64,000 nucleotides of DNA, taken from positions 7,070,501 to 7,134,500 of the forward strand of contig NZ_CP107932.1 of assembly GCF_036032445.1 (NCBI RefSeq). Reading direction: 5' to 3'. Shown here one piece after another: positions 49,335 to 57,916 of the stretch. This DNA is from Nocardia sp. NBC_00416 (GTDB lineage: Bacteria; Actinomycetota; Actinomycetes; Mycobacteriales; Mycobacteriaceae). The first letter of the stretch is position 1. Each line of letters starts with the position of its first letter. The notes under the pieces are model-generated. The model made no database searches. It saw only the letters and a list, made by a program, of their open reading frames with translations, and was not told where the DNA came from. The position numbers and the translations under genes were made by a program.

Positions 49335-50720
49335 GTGAACTGGACCGTCGACGTGCCCATCGATCGTTTGCCCGAGTTGCCTCCACTGCCGTCGGACCTG
49401 CGTAAACAGCTCGACGACGCGCTGTCGCGGCCGGCGCTGCAGCAGCCCTCCTGGGACCCGGAACAGGCGGCTGACATGCGTACGGTGCTGGAGAGCGTGC
49501 CGCCGATCTGCCTGCCGGGCGAGGTCGACGAGCTGCGCGAACGGCTCGCCGAAGTCGCGCGCGGTGAAGCGTTCCTGATGCAGGGCGGGGACTGCGCGGA
49601 AACCTTCGCCGACAACACCGAGCCGCATATCCGCGGGAATATCCGCACGCTGCTGCAGATGGCCGTGGTGCTCACCTACGGCGCCAGCCTGCCGGTGGTG
49701 AAGGTGGCGCGGATCGCCGGCCAGTACGCCAAACCGCGATCCTCCGATACCGACGCGCTCGGACTGCGGTCCTATCGCGGCGATATGGTCAACTCGCTGG
49801 TCGCCGACCCCGCCGTACGCGAACACGACCCCTCCCGCCTGGTGCGTGCCTACGCCAACGCCAGTGCCGCGATGAATCTGGTGCGCGCACTGACCCACGC
49901 CGGAATGGCAGACCTGCACCGGGTGCACGACTGGAACCGGGATTTCGTCGCACAATCACCGGCCGGGGCGCGGTACGAAGCACTCGCCGGAGAAATCGAC
50001 CGCGGCCTGCGATTCATGACAGCCTGCCGGGTCAACGACCCGAGCCTGCAATCGGCGCGCATCTACGCCTCGCACGAAGCGCTGGTGCTGGACTACGAGC
50101 GAGCGATGCTGCGCCTCGCCGAGAACTCCGCGGGCGAACCGGCGCTCTACAACCTGTCCGCCCACTTCCTGTGGATCGGCGAACGCACCCGCCAGCTCGA
50201 CGGCGCGCATATCGCCCTCGCCGAACTGCTCGCCAACCCGATCGGCCTGAAGATCGGGCCCACCACCACCCCCGAACAAGCGGTGGAATACGTGGAGCGC
50301 CTCGACCCGAACAACGAGCCCGGCCGGCTGACGCTGGTATCCCGGATGGGCAACACGAAAGTCCGCGAAATCCTCCCGGCGATCGTGGCGAAAGTGCAGT
50401 CCACCGGCCACCAGGTCATCTGGCAGTGCGACCCGATGCACGGCAACACCCACGAATCCTCGACCGGTTTCAAAACCCGGCACTTCGACCGCATCGTCGA
50501 CGAGGTTCAGGGTTTCTTCGAGGTCCACCATGCGCTCGGCACCCACCCCGGCGGCCTGCACATCGAACTCACCGGCGAAGACGTCACCGAATGCCTGGGC
50601 GGCGCCCAGGACATCTCCGACCTGGACCTGTCCGGGCGCTATGAGACGGCCTGCGACCCGCGCCTGAACACCCAGCAGTCCCTCGAACTGTCCTTCCTGG
50701 TCGCGGAGATGCTGCGGTGA
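49335..50720 (+). CDS. aroG: Class II 3-deoxy-D-arabino-heptulosonate-7-phosphate synthase
   Basis: First enzyme of the shikimate pathway, condensing PEP and erythrose 4-phosphate. The class II (plant-like) type is shown by MQGGDCAETFADNT, ARIAGQYAKPRSSD and DPMHGNTHESSTGFKTRHF. GTG 49335 gives 461 residues, one fewer than M. tuberculosis AroG. That enzyme is feedback-inhibited by aromatic amino acids and complexes with chorismate mutase; the same is likely here. It is followed by three tandem copies of the family-1 element. Confidence 0.96.
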   Translation: MNWTVDVPIDRLPELPPLPSDLRKQLDDALSRPALQQPSWDPEQAADMRTVLESVPPICLPGEVDELRERLAEVARGEAFLMQGGDCAETFADNTEPHIRGNIRTLLQMAVVLTYGASLPVVKVARIAGQYAKPRSSDTDALGLRSYRGDMVNSLVADPAVREHDPSRLVRAYANASAAMNLVRALTHAGMADLHRVHDWNRDFVAQSPAGARYEALAGEIDRGLRFMTACRVNDPSLQSARIYASHEALVLDYERAMLRLAENSAGEPALYNLSAHFLWIGERTRQLDGAHIALAELLANPIGLKIGPTTTPEQAVEYVERLDPNNEPGRLTLVSRMGNTKVREILPAIVAKVQSTGHQVIWQCDPMHGNTHESSTGFKTRHFDRIVDEVQGFFEVHHALGTHPGGLHIELTGEDVTECLGGAQDISDLDLSGRYETACDPRLNTQQSLELSFLVAEMLR

Positions 50721-50731
50721 CATGACCCCGG

Positions 50732-50855
50732 CTGTGTTTATTTGCCCCGCCTTCGGCGGGGCGGGTCGGGGCCCTTGTCAACCCCGGTTCTTCACTCCGC
50801 CGCTCAGTCGCTGCGCTCCCTCGCTCTGTCGCTCCAGAACCGGGGCGGGCCCCGA
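50732..50855 (+). repeat. Family-1 element, copy 5 (first of three in tandem)
   Basis: Begins with CTGTGTTTATTTG 12 bases after the aroG stop, then the CCCCGCCTTCGGCGGGG hairpin and both nested arm pairs. Confidence 0.93.
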
Positions 50856-50979
50856 CTGTGTTGGATTGCCCCGCCTCCGGCGGCGCGGGTCGCGGCCCTT
50901 GTCAACCCCGGTTCTTCACTCCGCCGCTCAGTCGCTGCGCTCCCTCGCTCTGTCGCTCCAGAACCGGGGCGGGCCCCGA
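50856..50979 (+). repeat. Family-1 element, copy 6
   Basis: Second copy with exact 124-base period. Leader CTGTGTTGGATTG, first hairpin changed to CGCCTCCGGCG, and GGGTCGCGGCCC replacing GGGTCGGGGCCC. Confidence 0.93.
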
Positions 50980-51104
50980 CTGTGTTGGATTGCCCCGCCT
51001 CCGGCGGCGCGGGTCGCGGCCCTCGTTAACCCCGGTTCTTCACTCCGCCGCTCAGTCGCTGCGCTCCCTCGCTCTGTCGCTCCAGAACCGGGGCGGGCCC
51101 CGAC
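50980..51104 (+). repeat. Family-1 element, copy 7
   Basis: Third copy, nearly identical to copy 6. It ends with GGGCCCCGACC. The shared changes in copies 6 and 7 show that one was duplicated from the other. Confidence 0.93.
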
Positions 51105-51574
51105 CACTTGATGCTGACCTTGTCAGGTGGGGTGGGTGATTTGTGGAGGTTGAGGATGTCAGCACTGCCCTGACGTTGGAGGGTGGGTTGCTCGTGACGG
51201 TGGGCTCACCTACACAGTGAGGTAACTCGCGGTGGTGGGCGGGGGGCTGTCCGCGCCGCGGTGCGCGATATCGCGCACAATCCGCTGCGCGACCTCGTCC
51301 GCGACTACATCTGGCAGGGGTGGGACCACCCCGACACCATGGGCGACACCCTCGGTGATTCGGCGCTGTCGCTGCTGCGTACCCTGCTCGGATCGCCCGC
51401 CACCTCGAGGCTTCGCCGAATCGTTCGGTTTCACCCCCGCCGCTCGGAACCGGTTGTGCGCCCATGACAGGGGCGTGCGCGGGACGCGTGCCGATTCGGC
51501 GCGCGAGGTGCGCGAATGGTGACCTATTCTGCCCTTACGCGGGGCGAGCGGCTGGTTGGGCGGGAAGGTTCGGC
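51105..51574. other. Intergenic region with possible gene remnant
   Basis: 470 bases between the triple repeat and the AraC gene. An open plus-strand stretch at 51261-51467 is listed separately. The rest shows nothing recognisable. Confidence 0.5.
51261..51467 (+). pseudogene. Possible remnant of a protein-coding gene
   Basis: GTG 51261 opens a 68-residue stretch whose first half has protein-like composition (AHNPLRDLVRDYIWQGWDHP, DTLGDSALSLLRTLLG), before turning into Arg/Pro-rich sequence. No family is recognised and no ribosome-binding site is seen. It may be the end of a gene disrupted when the triple repeat arrived, or chance. Confidence 0.25.
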
Positions 51575-52585
51575 ATGGTAGTGGTGTTCCGGTCACAGGA
51601 TTTCGCCGCGCACGAACGTGCCGACGCGACACGCGTCGCCATGCAAGAACAGTCGGTGCCCTCCCACGTGGAGCTGGAGAATCCGGACAGGGTGGATTCC
51701 CTCATGGAAGTCTGGCCCTACGGGGAAGCGAGCATCTTCCGCAGCGTCATGACCGGCTACCAGTTGGTGCGTTCCCCGAACCAGGTGAAGGCGGGCCCCG
51801 CCGATGTCCTCGCCATCGCGGTGCAGGAGAGCAGTATCGGCTACAACGAACAGTTCGGCAGGCAGCAGGTGCTGGCCACCGGAGAGCTGTTCGTGGTCGA
51901 TCTCAATACGCCCTATGACTACCAGCTGGCCGGATACGGCAGTTCGCAATGCTTGCACGTCCCGATCGAAGCCGTCGGCCTGCCGCATGAGGTGGTGCGC
52001 GAAGCCGCGAGCAGACTCGCCGCGAGCCCGCTGTACAACCTGGTGACCGCGCAGATCGGGGAACTGACCCGGCACGCCGAACGACTCAGCGCCGACCCCG
52101 CCGCACCGGCCCTCGGGGAGACCAGTGTCGAACTCGCCCGGGCACTGCTGGCCTCCGCCTACGACATCGATTACGCGCGCGGGCTCATGGCCGAAGTGCT
52201 GTTACCGCGGGTCCGGGCCTATGCGCGCCGACACCTCGGCGAGCCCGCTCTCACCCCGGAACGGATCGCGCGCGCACACGACATCTCCACGCGCAGGCTG
52301 TTCCGGCTGTGCGCCGACGCCGGATTCAGCCTCGAGCAGTGGATCATCGCCGAACGCCTCGCCGGCGCCCGCGCCGATCTGGCCCGCCGGGAAGATGCCG
52401 CGACCGCCATCGCCGCGGTGGCGCGGCGCTGGGGATTCGTCAACAACGCGCATTTCAGCAGACGGTTCCGCGACATGTTCGGCATGTCGCCCAGGGAATG
52501 GCGGCGCATCGCGCCCGAGGAACGCGGCGCCGACAGCACACAACCGTGCCGCGCGAGCCAGTTCGAGCACCCGCGCGCGTTCTAG
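51575..52585 (+). CDS. AraC-family transcriptional regulator (cupin N-terminal)
   Basis: 336 residues. The N-terminal 200 residues resemble the AraC_binding_2 sensor domain (YGEASIFRSVMTGYQLVRSP, GELFVVDLNTPYDY). The C-terminal AraC domain has two helix-turn-helix units (TPERIARAHDISTRRLFRLC and AVARRWGFVNNAHFSRRFRD, ending MSPREWRR). ATG 51575 follows GGGAAGG. It lies 56 bases before an alpha/beta hydrolase gene that it probably controls (inference). Confidence 0.9.
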   Translation: MVVVFRSQDFAAHERADATRVAMQEQSVPSHVELENPDRVDSLMEVWPYGEASIFRSVMTGYQLVRSPNQVKAGPADVLAIAVQESSIGYNEQFGRQQVLATGELFVVDLNTPYDYQLAGYGSSQCLHVPIEAVGLPHEVVREAASRLAASPLYNLVTAQIGELTRHAERLSADPAAPALGETSVELARALLASAYDIDYARGLMAEVLLPRVRAYARRHLGEPALTPERIARAHDISTRRLFRLCADAGFSLEQWIIAERLAGARADLARREDAATAIAAVARRWGFVNNAHFSRRFRDMFGMSPREWRRIAPEERGADSTQPCRASQFEHPRAF

Positions 52586-52641
52586 CCTGGCGGCGTCCGA
52601 CAGCCCGCGGCGGACCGCACCGCACGAGACGGAGACACGAT

Positions 52642-53475
52642 ATGACCACCACACCCGACACCATCGTCCTGGTCCACGGTCTGTGGATGACCCCACGCAG
52701 CTGGGAGCACTGGGTCGAGTACTACGGGGCCAAGGGCTTCACCGTGCTGACCCCCGCCTACCCCGGTTTCGAGATCGAAGTGGAAGCGCTGCGGGAGGAC
52801 CCCTCGCTCATCGCCGAGCTCACGGTGCAGGAGACCGTCGACCACCTCGCCGCCGCGATCGAATCGGTGCCGACGCCGCCGATCATCATGGGGCATTCGT
52901 TCGGTGGAACCCTCACCCAGCTGCTCATCGACCGTGGCCTCGGCGTCGCGGCGGTGGCGATCGACTCCGCGCCGACCGAAGGGGTGCGCGTCACCCCGCC
53001 CTCGCAGGCGAAATCGCTGTTCCCGGTGCTCAAGAGCCTGTCGAACCGGCACAAGGCGGTCGGCTTCACTGCCGAGGAGTTCCACTACGCGTTCACCAAC
53101 ACCATCGACGAGAATGCGTCGCGCGCCGCCTACGACCGCTACCACATCCCCGCACCCGGCAACTGGGTGTGGACCTACGGGGTATTCGAGAACTTCCGGC
53201 CCGGCCACCATGAGACGTGGGTCGACTACTCCCGTGACGACCGCGCCCCGCTGCTGTTCATCGGCGGCAGCGAAGACCACATCATGCCGCCGTCGGTGAA
53301 CAAATCCAACGCCGCGCATTACCACAAGTCCGCGGCCGTCACCGAATACCACGAATTCCCCGGCCGCTCGCATTGGACCTGCGCCGAACCCGGCTGGCAA
53401 GAAGTCGCCGACTACGCACTGGACTGGGCGCTGACGCAGGCGGCGAAGCCCGCCACCGAATCCGTCGCCGACTGA
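52642..53475 (+). CDS. Alpha/beta hydrolase
   Basis: 277-residue cytoplasmic hydrolase. Oxyanion region LVHGLWMTPRSWEHW, nucleophile elbow GHSFGG, acid in GGSEDHIMPP, and catalytic His in PGRSHWTC. Similar proteins act as haloalkane-, lactone- or ester-cleaving enzymes; substrate unknown. ATG 52642 is preceded by GGAGA. It is directly downstream of an AraC regulator and upstream of a second one. Confidence 0.9.
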   Translation: MTTTPDTIVLVHGLWMTPRSWEHWVEYYGAKGFTVLTPAYPGFEIEVEALREDPSLIAELTVQETVDHLAAAIESVPTPPIIMGHSFGGTLTQLLIDRGLGVAAVAIDSAPTEGVRVTPPSQAKSLFPVLKSLSNRHKAVGFTAEEFHYAFTNTIDENASRAAYDRYHIPAPGNWVWTYGVFENFRPGHHETWVDYSRDDRAPLLFIGGSEDHIMPPSVNKSNAAHYHKSAAVTEYHEFPGRSHWTCAEPGWQEVADYALDWALTQAAKPATESVAD

Positions 53476-53544
53476 GACCCGCATCCCGGCGCGAGGGCTC
53501 GATAAGATCTGAAGTCCGCGTTACCGGCAGCGAGGAGGCCCGGC

Positions 53545-54513
53545 ATGGCACTACTGCTCGAGGTCTCCGAGGCACGGCCCTACGACCGGGCCGCGCTGCG
53601 ATCGGCATTGCGTCGCGCCGGACTGCCGCGGTCGATCTCGGTGACCCCGCTGCCCTCGACCGCGCCACGCATGCGGGTGCACAGCTGGGAACTGGGTGAC
53701 GGTACGGCACTACTGCGGTTGGAGAGCACGGGTATCGCCGTCGCCCGGTCCGCGCCACGGCCGGGCGAGACGCCGGTCCGGCGCATGGGGGTGGCCGTGC
53801 TCTCCCCCGGCGAATGGAGGTTGAACCGGGCCGGTGACACCGTCGCACCGGTGCCGGGCGAACCGACACTGGTCGCCGTGGACGACGCGACGCGGTTCGA
53901 CTTCCGTCGCGGCAGCACGGGAACGATACTCGCACTGCATTTCGACTGCGCCCGAATCAATCTCGCCACCTCGACGACGGCCAGAGCGATGCGCGGCCTG
54001 CATTCGGGTAATTCCCTGTACGGGTTGGTGCGCACCTATCTGCAGCAACTCGCGACGGTGGCGAGCGCCAACGAGGAGATGTTGCCCGAACTGCACAGCA
54101 CCACCATGGATCTCATCCGGGCGCTGCTGCTGAACGCCGCCGATGACCCGGATGCGGTACCGGCGAACCCGGATACGGTGCAACACATCCGGCGTTTCAT
54201 CGAGGACCATCTCGACGATTCCGCGCTGTGTGCGGAGATGATCGCCGCCGCGCACAATATCTCCCCGCGCCAGCTGTACAAGGTGTGGGCGCGCACCGGC
54301 ACCGGACTCGCCGACCACATCATCGGCCGCAGACTGGACCGGGCCCGCGAAACATTGCGCGCCCAACGCCATCTCACCATCACCGCGGTGGCGCACCGGC
54401 ACGGATTCAGCGACCCCACCCACTTCGCCCACCGCTTCCGCGCCGCCTACGGTGTCACCCCCTCCCAGTGGCGCCACGGTGCGGCCACCGGCATCGCGGT
54501 CGCGTCGCGCTGA
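53545..54513 (+). CDS. AraC-family transcriptional regulator
   Basis: 322 residues with a sensor-like N-terminal part (about 1-200) and a C-terminal AraC domain (AEMIAAAHNISPRQLYKVWA and AVAHRHGFSDPTHFAHRFRA, ending TPSQWR). ATG 53545 has GAGGAGG upstream. The N-terminal domain differs from that of the first AraC protein, so the two probably sense different signals. It precedes the secreted hydrolase gene by 92 bases. Confidence 0.9.
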   Translation: MALLLEVSEARPYDRAALRSALRRAGLPRSISVTPLPSTAPRMRVHSWELGDGTALLRLESTGIAVARSAPRPGETPVRRMGVAVLSPGEWRLNRAGDTVAPVPGEPTLVAVDDATRFDFRRGSTGTILALHFDCARINLATSTTARAMRGLHSGNSLYGLVRTYLQQLATVASANEEMLPELHSTTMDLIRALLLNAADDPDAVPANPDTVQHIRRFIEDHLDDSALCAEMIAAAHNISPRQLYKVWARTGTGLADHIIGRRLDRARETLRAQRHLTITAVAHRHGFSDPTHFAHRFRAAYGVTPSQWRHGAATGIAVASR

Positions 54514-54605
54514 GCACACAATCGTGCCCGCGCAGCCAGATCGGCGGCGGTACTGCTTCCTAGAGTTGGGCACGAGATCTGTCTCGTTCGAACACCGGAG
54601 GATCC

Positions 54606-55433
54606 ATGAAGTCCCGAACAATGCTTCGCCGAGGGCTCCGCACTGCCGCGACGGTCGCCGTCGCCTTCCTCGCCGTCAGCGGCCTGGCCGCGGCACCCGC
54701 CGCTGCCGCGACCACACCCACTGTCGTACTCGTGCACGGCGCCTTCGCCGATGCCGGCGGCTGGGCGGACGTGGCGGCGCAACTGTCCGCGAGCGGCTAC
54801 CCGGTGCGCACCTTCGACAACCCCCTGCGCGGCCCGGCCGGTGACGCCGCCCGGCTGACCGACTTCCTTGCGGGTATCAAGGGACCGATCGTGCTGGTCG
54901 GGCATTCCTACGGTGGCGTGGTCATCACCAACACCCACGATCCCGATGTGCGGGCCAATGTCTACATCGCCGCATTCGCTCCCGACCGCGGCGAATTCGT
55001 ACAGGGGCTGCTGAATCCGATCACCTACCCGGGCAGCAGATTGCTTCCGCCCGCACTGCAACTCACCGCGGTCCCCGACACGTCGAGCCCGGTCGGCGCC
55101 GGAGTGGACGGCTATATCAGCCGGGACTACTTCCACGAGGTGTTCTGCCAGGATGTTTCCCCGGCCGTCGCCGCGGATATGTTCGCCCACCAGAAGTCCG
55201 CGGCACTGGTCGCCAATCTCGAACCCAGCGGGGACCCGTCCTGGTCGGACACGCCGAGCTGGTACCTGGTCTCCCGCGACGATCGGGTGATTCCGCCCGC
55301 GCTGCAGCGGATGATGGCGGGCCGGGCCGCACCGGGGCACACCGCCGAAGTCGACGCCTCGCACGTTTCGCTGGTCTCGCAGCCGGGCCGGGTCACCGCC
55401 CTGGTGCGCGAGGCCATCACCGCCACGTCCTGA
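54606..55433 (+). CDS. Secreted alpha/beta hydrolase
   Basis: 275 residues. A signal peptide (LRTAATVAVAFLAVSGLAAA, cleavage after APAAAA) directs export. The mature enzyme has VVLVHGAFADAGGW, nucleophile elbow GHSYGG, acid in SRDDRVIPP, and His in DASHVSLVSQP. The substrate is unknown; it could be an environmental ester or lipid. It is distinct from the cytoplasmic hydrolase two genes before, so the two regulator-hydrolase pairs are not a simple duplication. Confidence 0.9.
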   Translation: MKSRTMLRRGLRTAATVAVAFLAVSGLAAAPAAAATTPTVVLVHGAFADAGGWADVAAQLSASGYPVRTFDNPLRGPAGDAARLTDFLAGIKGPIVLVGHSYGGVVITNTHDPDVRANVYIAAFAPDRGEFVQGLLNPITYPGSRLLPPALQLTAVPDTSSPVGAGVDGYISRDYFHEVFCQDVSPAVAADMFAHQKSAALVANLEPSGDPSWSDTPSWYLVSRDDRVIPPALQRMMAGRAAPGHTAEVDASHVSLVSQPGRVTALVREAITATS

Positions 55434-55473
55434 CACCTCCGACGGCCGTGGCCGGCCGCCCGGTCCGCTCCCA

Positions 55474-57405
55474 TCAAGGGAAGGCGACGATGGTGACCGT
55501 CGCCCCCGGTTCGACATTGGCGTTCGCGGGCGGGTTCTGCGAGACCACGGCCGAGGAGTCCAGGGGCGCGAGCTGGCGGACCTGGACCGTCAGGCCGAGG
55601 GATTGCAGGGTCTGGCGGGCGTCGGAGACCTTCTTTCCGGTGACCGACGGCATCGTGACGGCCTCGCAGATCAGCAGGGTGACCGAGGAGCCGGCGTCGA
55701 CAGTGGTGCCGACCGCCGGGTCCGTGCCGATCACCCGACCGGCCTCCACGAGCTTGTCGTAGACATTGCGTTCGCCGCCCACGGTGAGGCCGAGGTCGGC
55801 GAGTTTCGCCCGGGCCTGGTCGGGGGTGGCGGCGCGTAGGTCCGGTAGCTGGACGGGTTTGGAGCCGTTGCTCTTCCAGACTTGCACGTGGGCGCCGGCG
55901 GGCAGGACAGTGCCTGGGCCGGGATCGATCCGGGCCACGGTGCCCTCGGGGGCGGTGCTGGCGATCTCGCCGCCGTCGACCGGTTGCAGGCCCTGATCGC
56001 GGATGAGCTGCTGGACGTCGTCCCAGTTGTCGCCGGGGGAGACCGCAGGCACCTGTGGTTTACCGCTGGACACCAGGATGTCGATGGTGGAGCCCTTGGT
56101 CTGCCGGGCGCCCGGTCCCGGGTCGGTGCCCACCACACCGCCCACGGGCACGGTATCGGAGGCTTTGTCCCGGGTCCCGGTCTCGAATCCGGTGTCCCGC
56201 AGTTCGGCGGTGGCGTTCTCGAGGGTCATGCCCGCGACCGACGGGACGGTGGCGTAGCGGCCCATCCCGAGCCACCAGCCGCCGACTCCGACGAGCAGGG
56301 TCAGCACCACCACGACGGCGGCCCAGATCATGCCGTTGCGCCGGTTGGTGGCCCGGTTCTCCTGGTAGGAGCCGTACTGAGTGGGCTGCTGCGGCGGGAT
56401 ATAGGTCGGCGGCGGCGGTCCGTCGACGCGCGGCCGGGCCGTGGTGACCATCCGGGTGGCGTGCGGTCCGGCGGCGGGCTCGGGGGCGGGGGGCCGGGTG
56501 ATCGGATGCCGGGCGCTGGTGTGCTCGGCCGAATCGCGGGGTGCGGGGACCCGATAGGAGGGCAGGTCCAGGCTCGCGGCGATGGCGCGCAGTTCGGCGA
56601 CCATCTCGTTGGCGTCGGCGAACCGGTGGCCGGGTTCTCGTGCGGTCGCGCGAGCGACCAGACGGTCGAACTCGGGTGGCACCCCGGCGATGAAATCGCT
56701 GGGCGCGGGTACGTCGTTCTCCACTCGCTGGTAGGCCACCGACAAGGAGTTGTCGCCGGTGAACGGCACCTTTCCGGTGAGCAGCTCGAAGATCAGGATC
56801 CCGAACGCGTACACATCGCTGCGGGCGTCGGCACTACCGGAGGTCACCTGTTCGGGTGACAGGTAGGCGGCGGTGCCCAGGATGACGCTGGCCGAAGTGG
56901 TGTTGGCCGCCGCGACCGCGCGGACCAAGCCGAAGTCCGCGATCTTGACATCGCCGCCGTCGGAGATGAGCACGTTCTCCGGTTTCACATCGCGATGCAC
57001 CAGCCCCGCGGCGTGTGCGACACCGATCGCGGCCAGCACGGGCTCGGCGACCGCGCGTACCGCGTGCGGCGGCATCGGCCCCCGTTCGCGCAACAGTTCG
57101 CGCAGCGTGCCGCCCTGGACCAGCTCCATGACCAGGAACGGGTACTCGCCGTCGATGCCCTGGTCGTACACCTCCACCAGGGAGGAATGTTTGAGCCCGG
57201 CGACGGCGCGGGCCTCGAATTCGAAGCGGCTCAGGAACTGGGGGTCGCCGGCGAATTTGGGATCCATCACCTTGATGGCGACCTGGCGGCCCAGGCGGGT
57301 GTCGACCCCGCGGAACACCATCGACATCCCACCCCGAGCGATCGGCGCGTCGATCTGGTAGCGCCGGTCCAGTACCGCGCCGATCAATTGTCCTCCGGCT
57401 GTCAC
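55474..57405 (-). CDS. pknL: Membrane Ser/Thr protein kinase with PASTA repeats
   Basis: 643 residues. The kinase domain (about 10-270) has ARGGMSMVFRG, the ATP lysine at about 45 (QVAIKVM), HRDVKPEN (catalytic Asp about 139) and DFG at about 157, with Thr/Ser in the activation loop. One membrane helix is at about 359-380, then four extracellular PASTA repeats that bind peptidoglycan fragments. GTG 57405 follows GGAGAGG. Position and partner match PknL (Rv2176). M. tuberculosis PknL phosphorylates the product of the divergent neighbour. Confidence 0.92.
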   Translation of the reverse strand: MTAGGQLIGAVLDRRYQIDAPIARGGMSMVFRGVDTRLGRQVAIKVMDPKFAGDPQFLSRFEFEARAVAGLKHSSLVEVYDQGIDGEYPFLVMELVQGGTLRELLRERGPMPPHAVRAVAEPVLAAIGVAHAAGLVHRDVKPENVLISDGGDVKIADFGLVRAVAAANTTSASVILGTAAYLSPEQVTSGSADARSDVYAFGILIFELLTGKVPFTGDNSLSVAYQRVENDVPAPSDFIAGVPPEFDRLVARATAREPGHRFADANEMVAELRAIAASLDLPSYRVPAPRDSAEHTSARHPITRPPAPEPAAGPHATRMVTTARPRVDGPPPPTYIPPQQPTQYGSYQENRATNRRNGMIWAAVVVVLTLLVGVGGWWLGMGRYATVPSVAGMTLENATAELRDTGFETGTRDKASDTVPVGGVVGTDPGPGARQTKGSTIDILVSSGKPQVPAVSPGDNWDDVQQLIRDQGLQPVDGGEIASTAPEGTVARIDPGPGTVLPAGAHVQVWKSNGSKPVQLPDLRAATPDQARAKLADLGLTVGGERNVYDKLVEAGRVIGTDPAVGTTVDAGSSVTLLICEAVTMPSVTGKKVSDARQTLQSLGLTVQVRQLAPLDSSAVVSQNPPANANVEPGATVTIVAFP

Positions 57406-57517
57406 GAACCTCTCCACCTTCGTACCGTGTCCGACACGGTGGCCGCCCCGCGCGGCTCCACCGATGGTATCGGCCGGACTGATCCGGGTGTCTCACGGCG
57501 GGGAGATGGGCAGCGTC

Positions 57518-57523
57518 TACCGT
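57518..57523 (+). promoter_or_regulatory. Possible -10 box of the Rv2175c-like gene
   Basis: TACCGT, 8 bases before the GTG at 57532; one or two bases further than the other leaderless cases. Confidence 0.35.
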
Positions 57524-57531
57524 TGTCACCC

Positions 57532-57900
57532 GTGAGTGTCTTTCCCTGCAGCGACGATGTCCTGCCCGCCTCGGTCCCTCTGCTCGCGCTCCCCGAAGTC
57601 GCGAAGCAACTGGGCATCGTGGTGACCCGGGTGCACGAGCTGCTGCGCGAGAATCAGCTGCTCGCCGTCCGCCGGGACGGCGTGGTCGGGGTCCCGGAGA
57701 TCTTCTTCGACGATACGGGCGCGGTGCTGAGATGGCTGCCGGGTCTGATCACGGTGATGCGCGACGCGAAATACACCGACGAGGAGATCCTCGAGTGGAT
57801 CTTCACCGACGACGACACACTGCCCGGGAAACCGGTGGAGGCGCTGCACGGTCACCTGGCGCGCGAGGTGCTGCGGCGCGCCGCAGCGGACCCGCTCTGA
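57532..57900 (+). CDS. Winged-helix DNA-binding protein (Rv2175c-like), PknL partner
   Basis: 122 residues, homologous to Rv2175c: a winged helix (LLALPEVAKQLGIVVTRVHE) with a PknL-associated phosphorylatable N terminus, then WLPGLITVMRDAKYTDEEIL and a C-terminal helical tail. It binds DNA and is a substrate of PknL in M. tuberculosis (family knowledge). It is divergent from pknL by 126 bases, and convergent with crtB by 16 bases. Confidence 0.88.
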   Translation: MSVFPCSDDVLPASVPLLALPEVAKQLGIVVTRVHELLRENQLLAVRRDGVVGVPEIFFDDTGAVLRWLPGLITVMRDAKYTDEEILEWIFTDDDTLPGKPVEALHGHLAREVLRRAAADPL

Positions 57901-57916
57901 CCCGCGGGCGCGGTCG

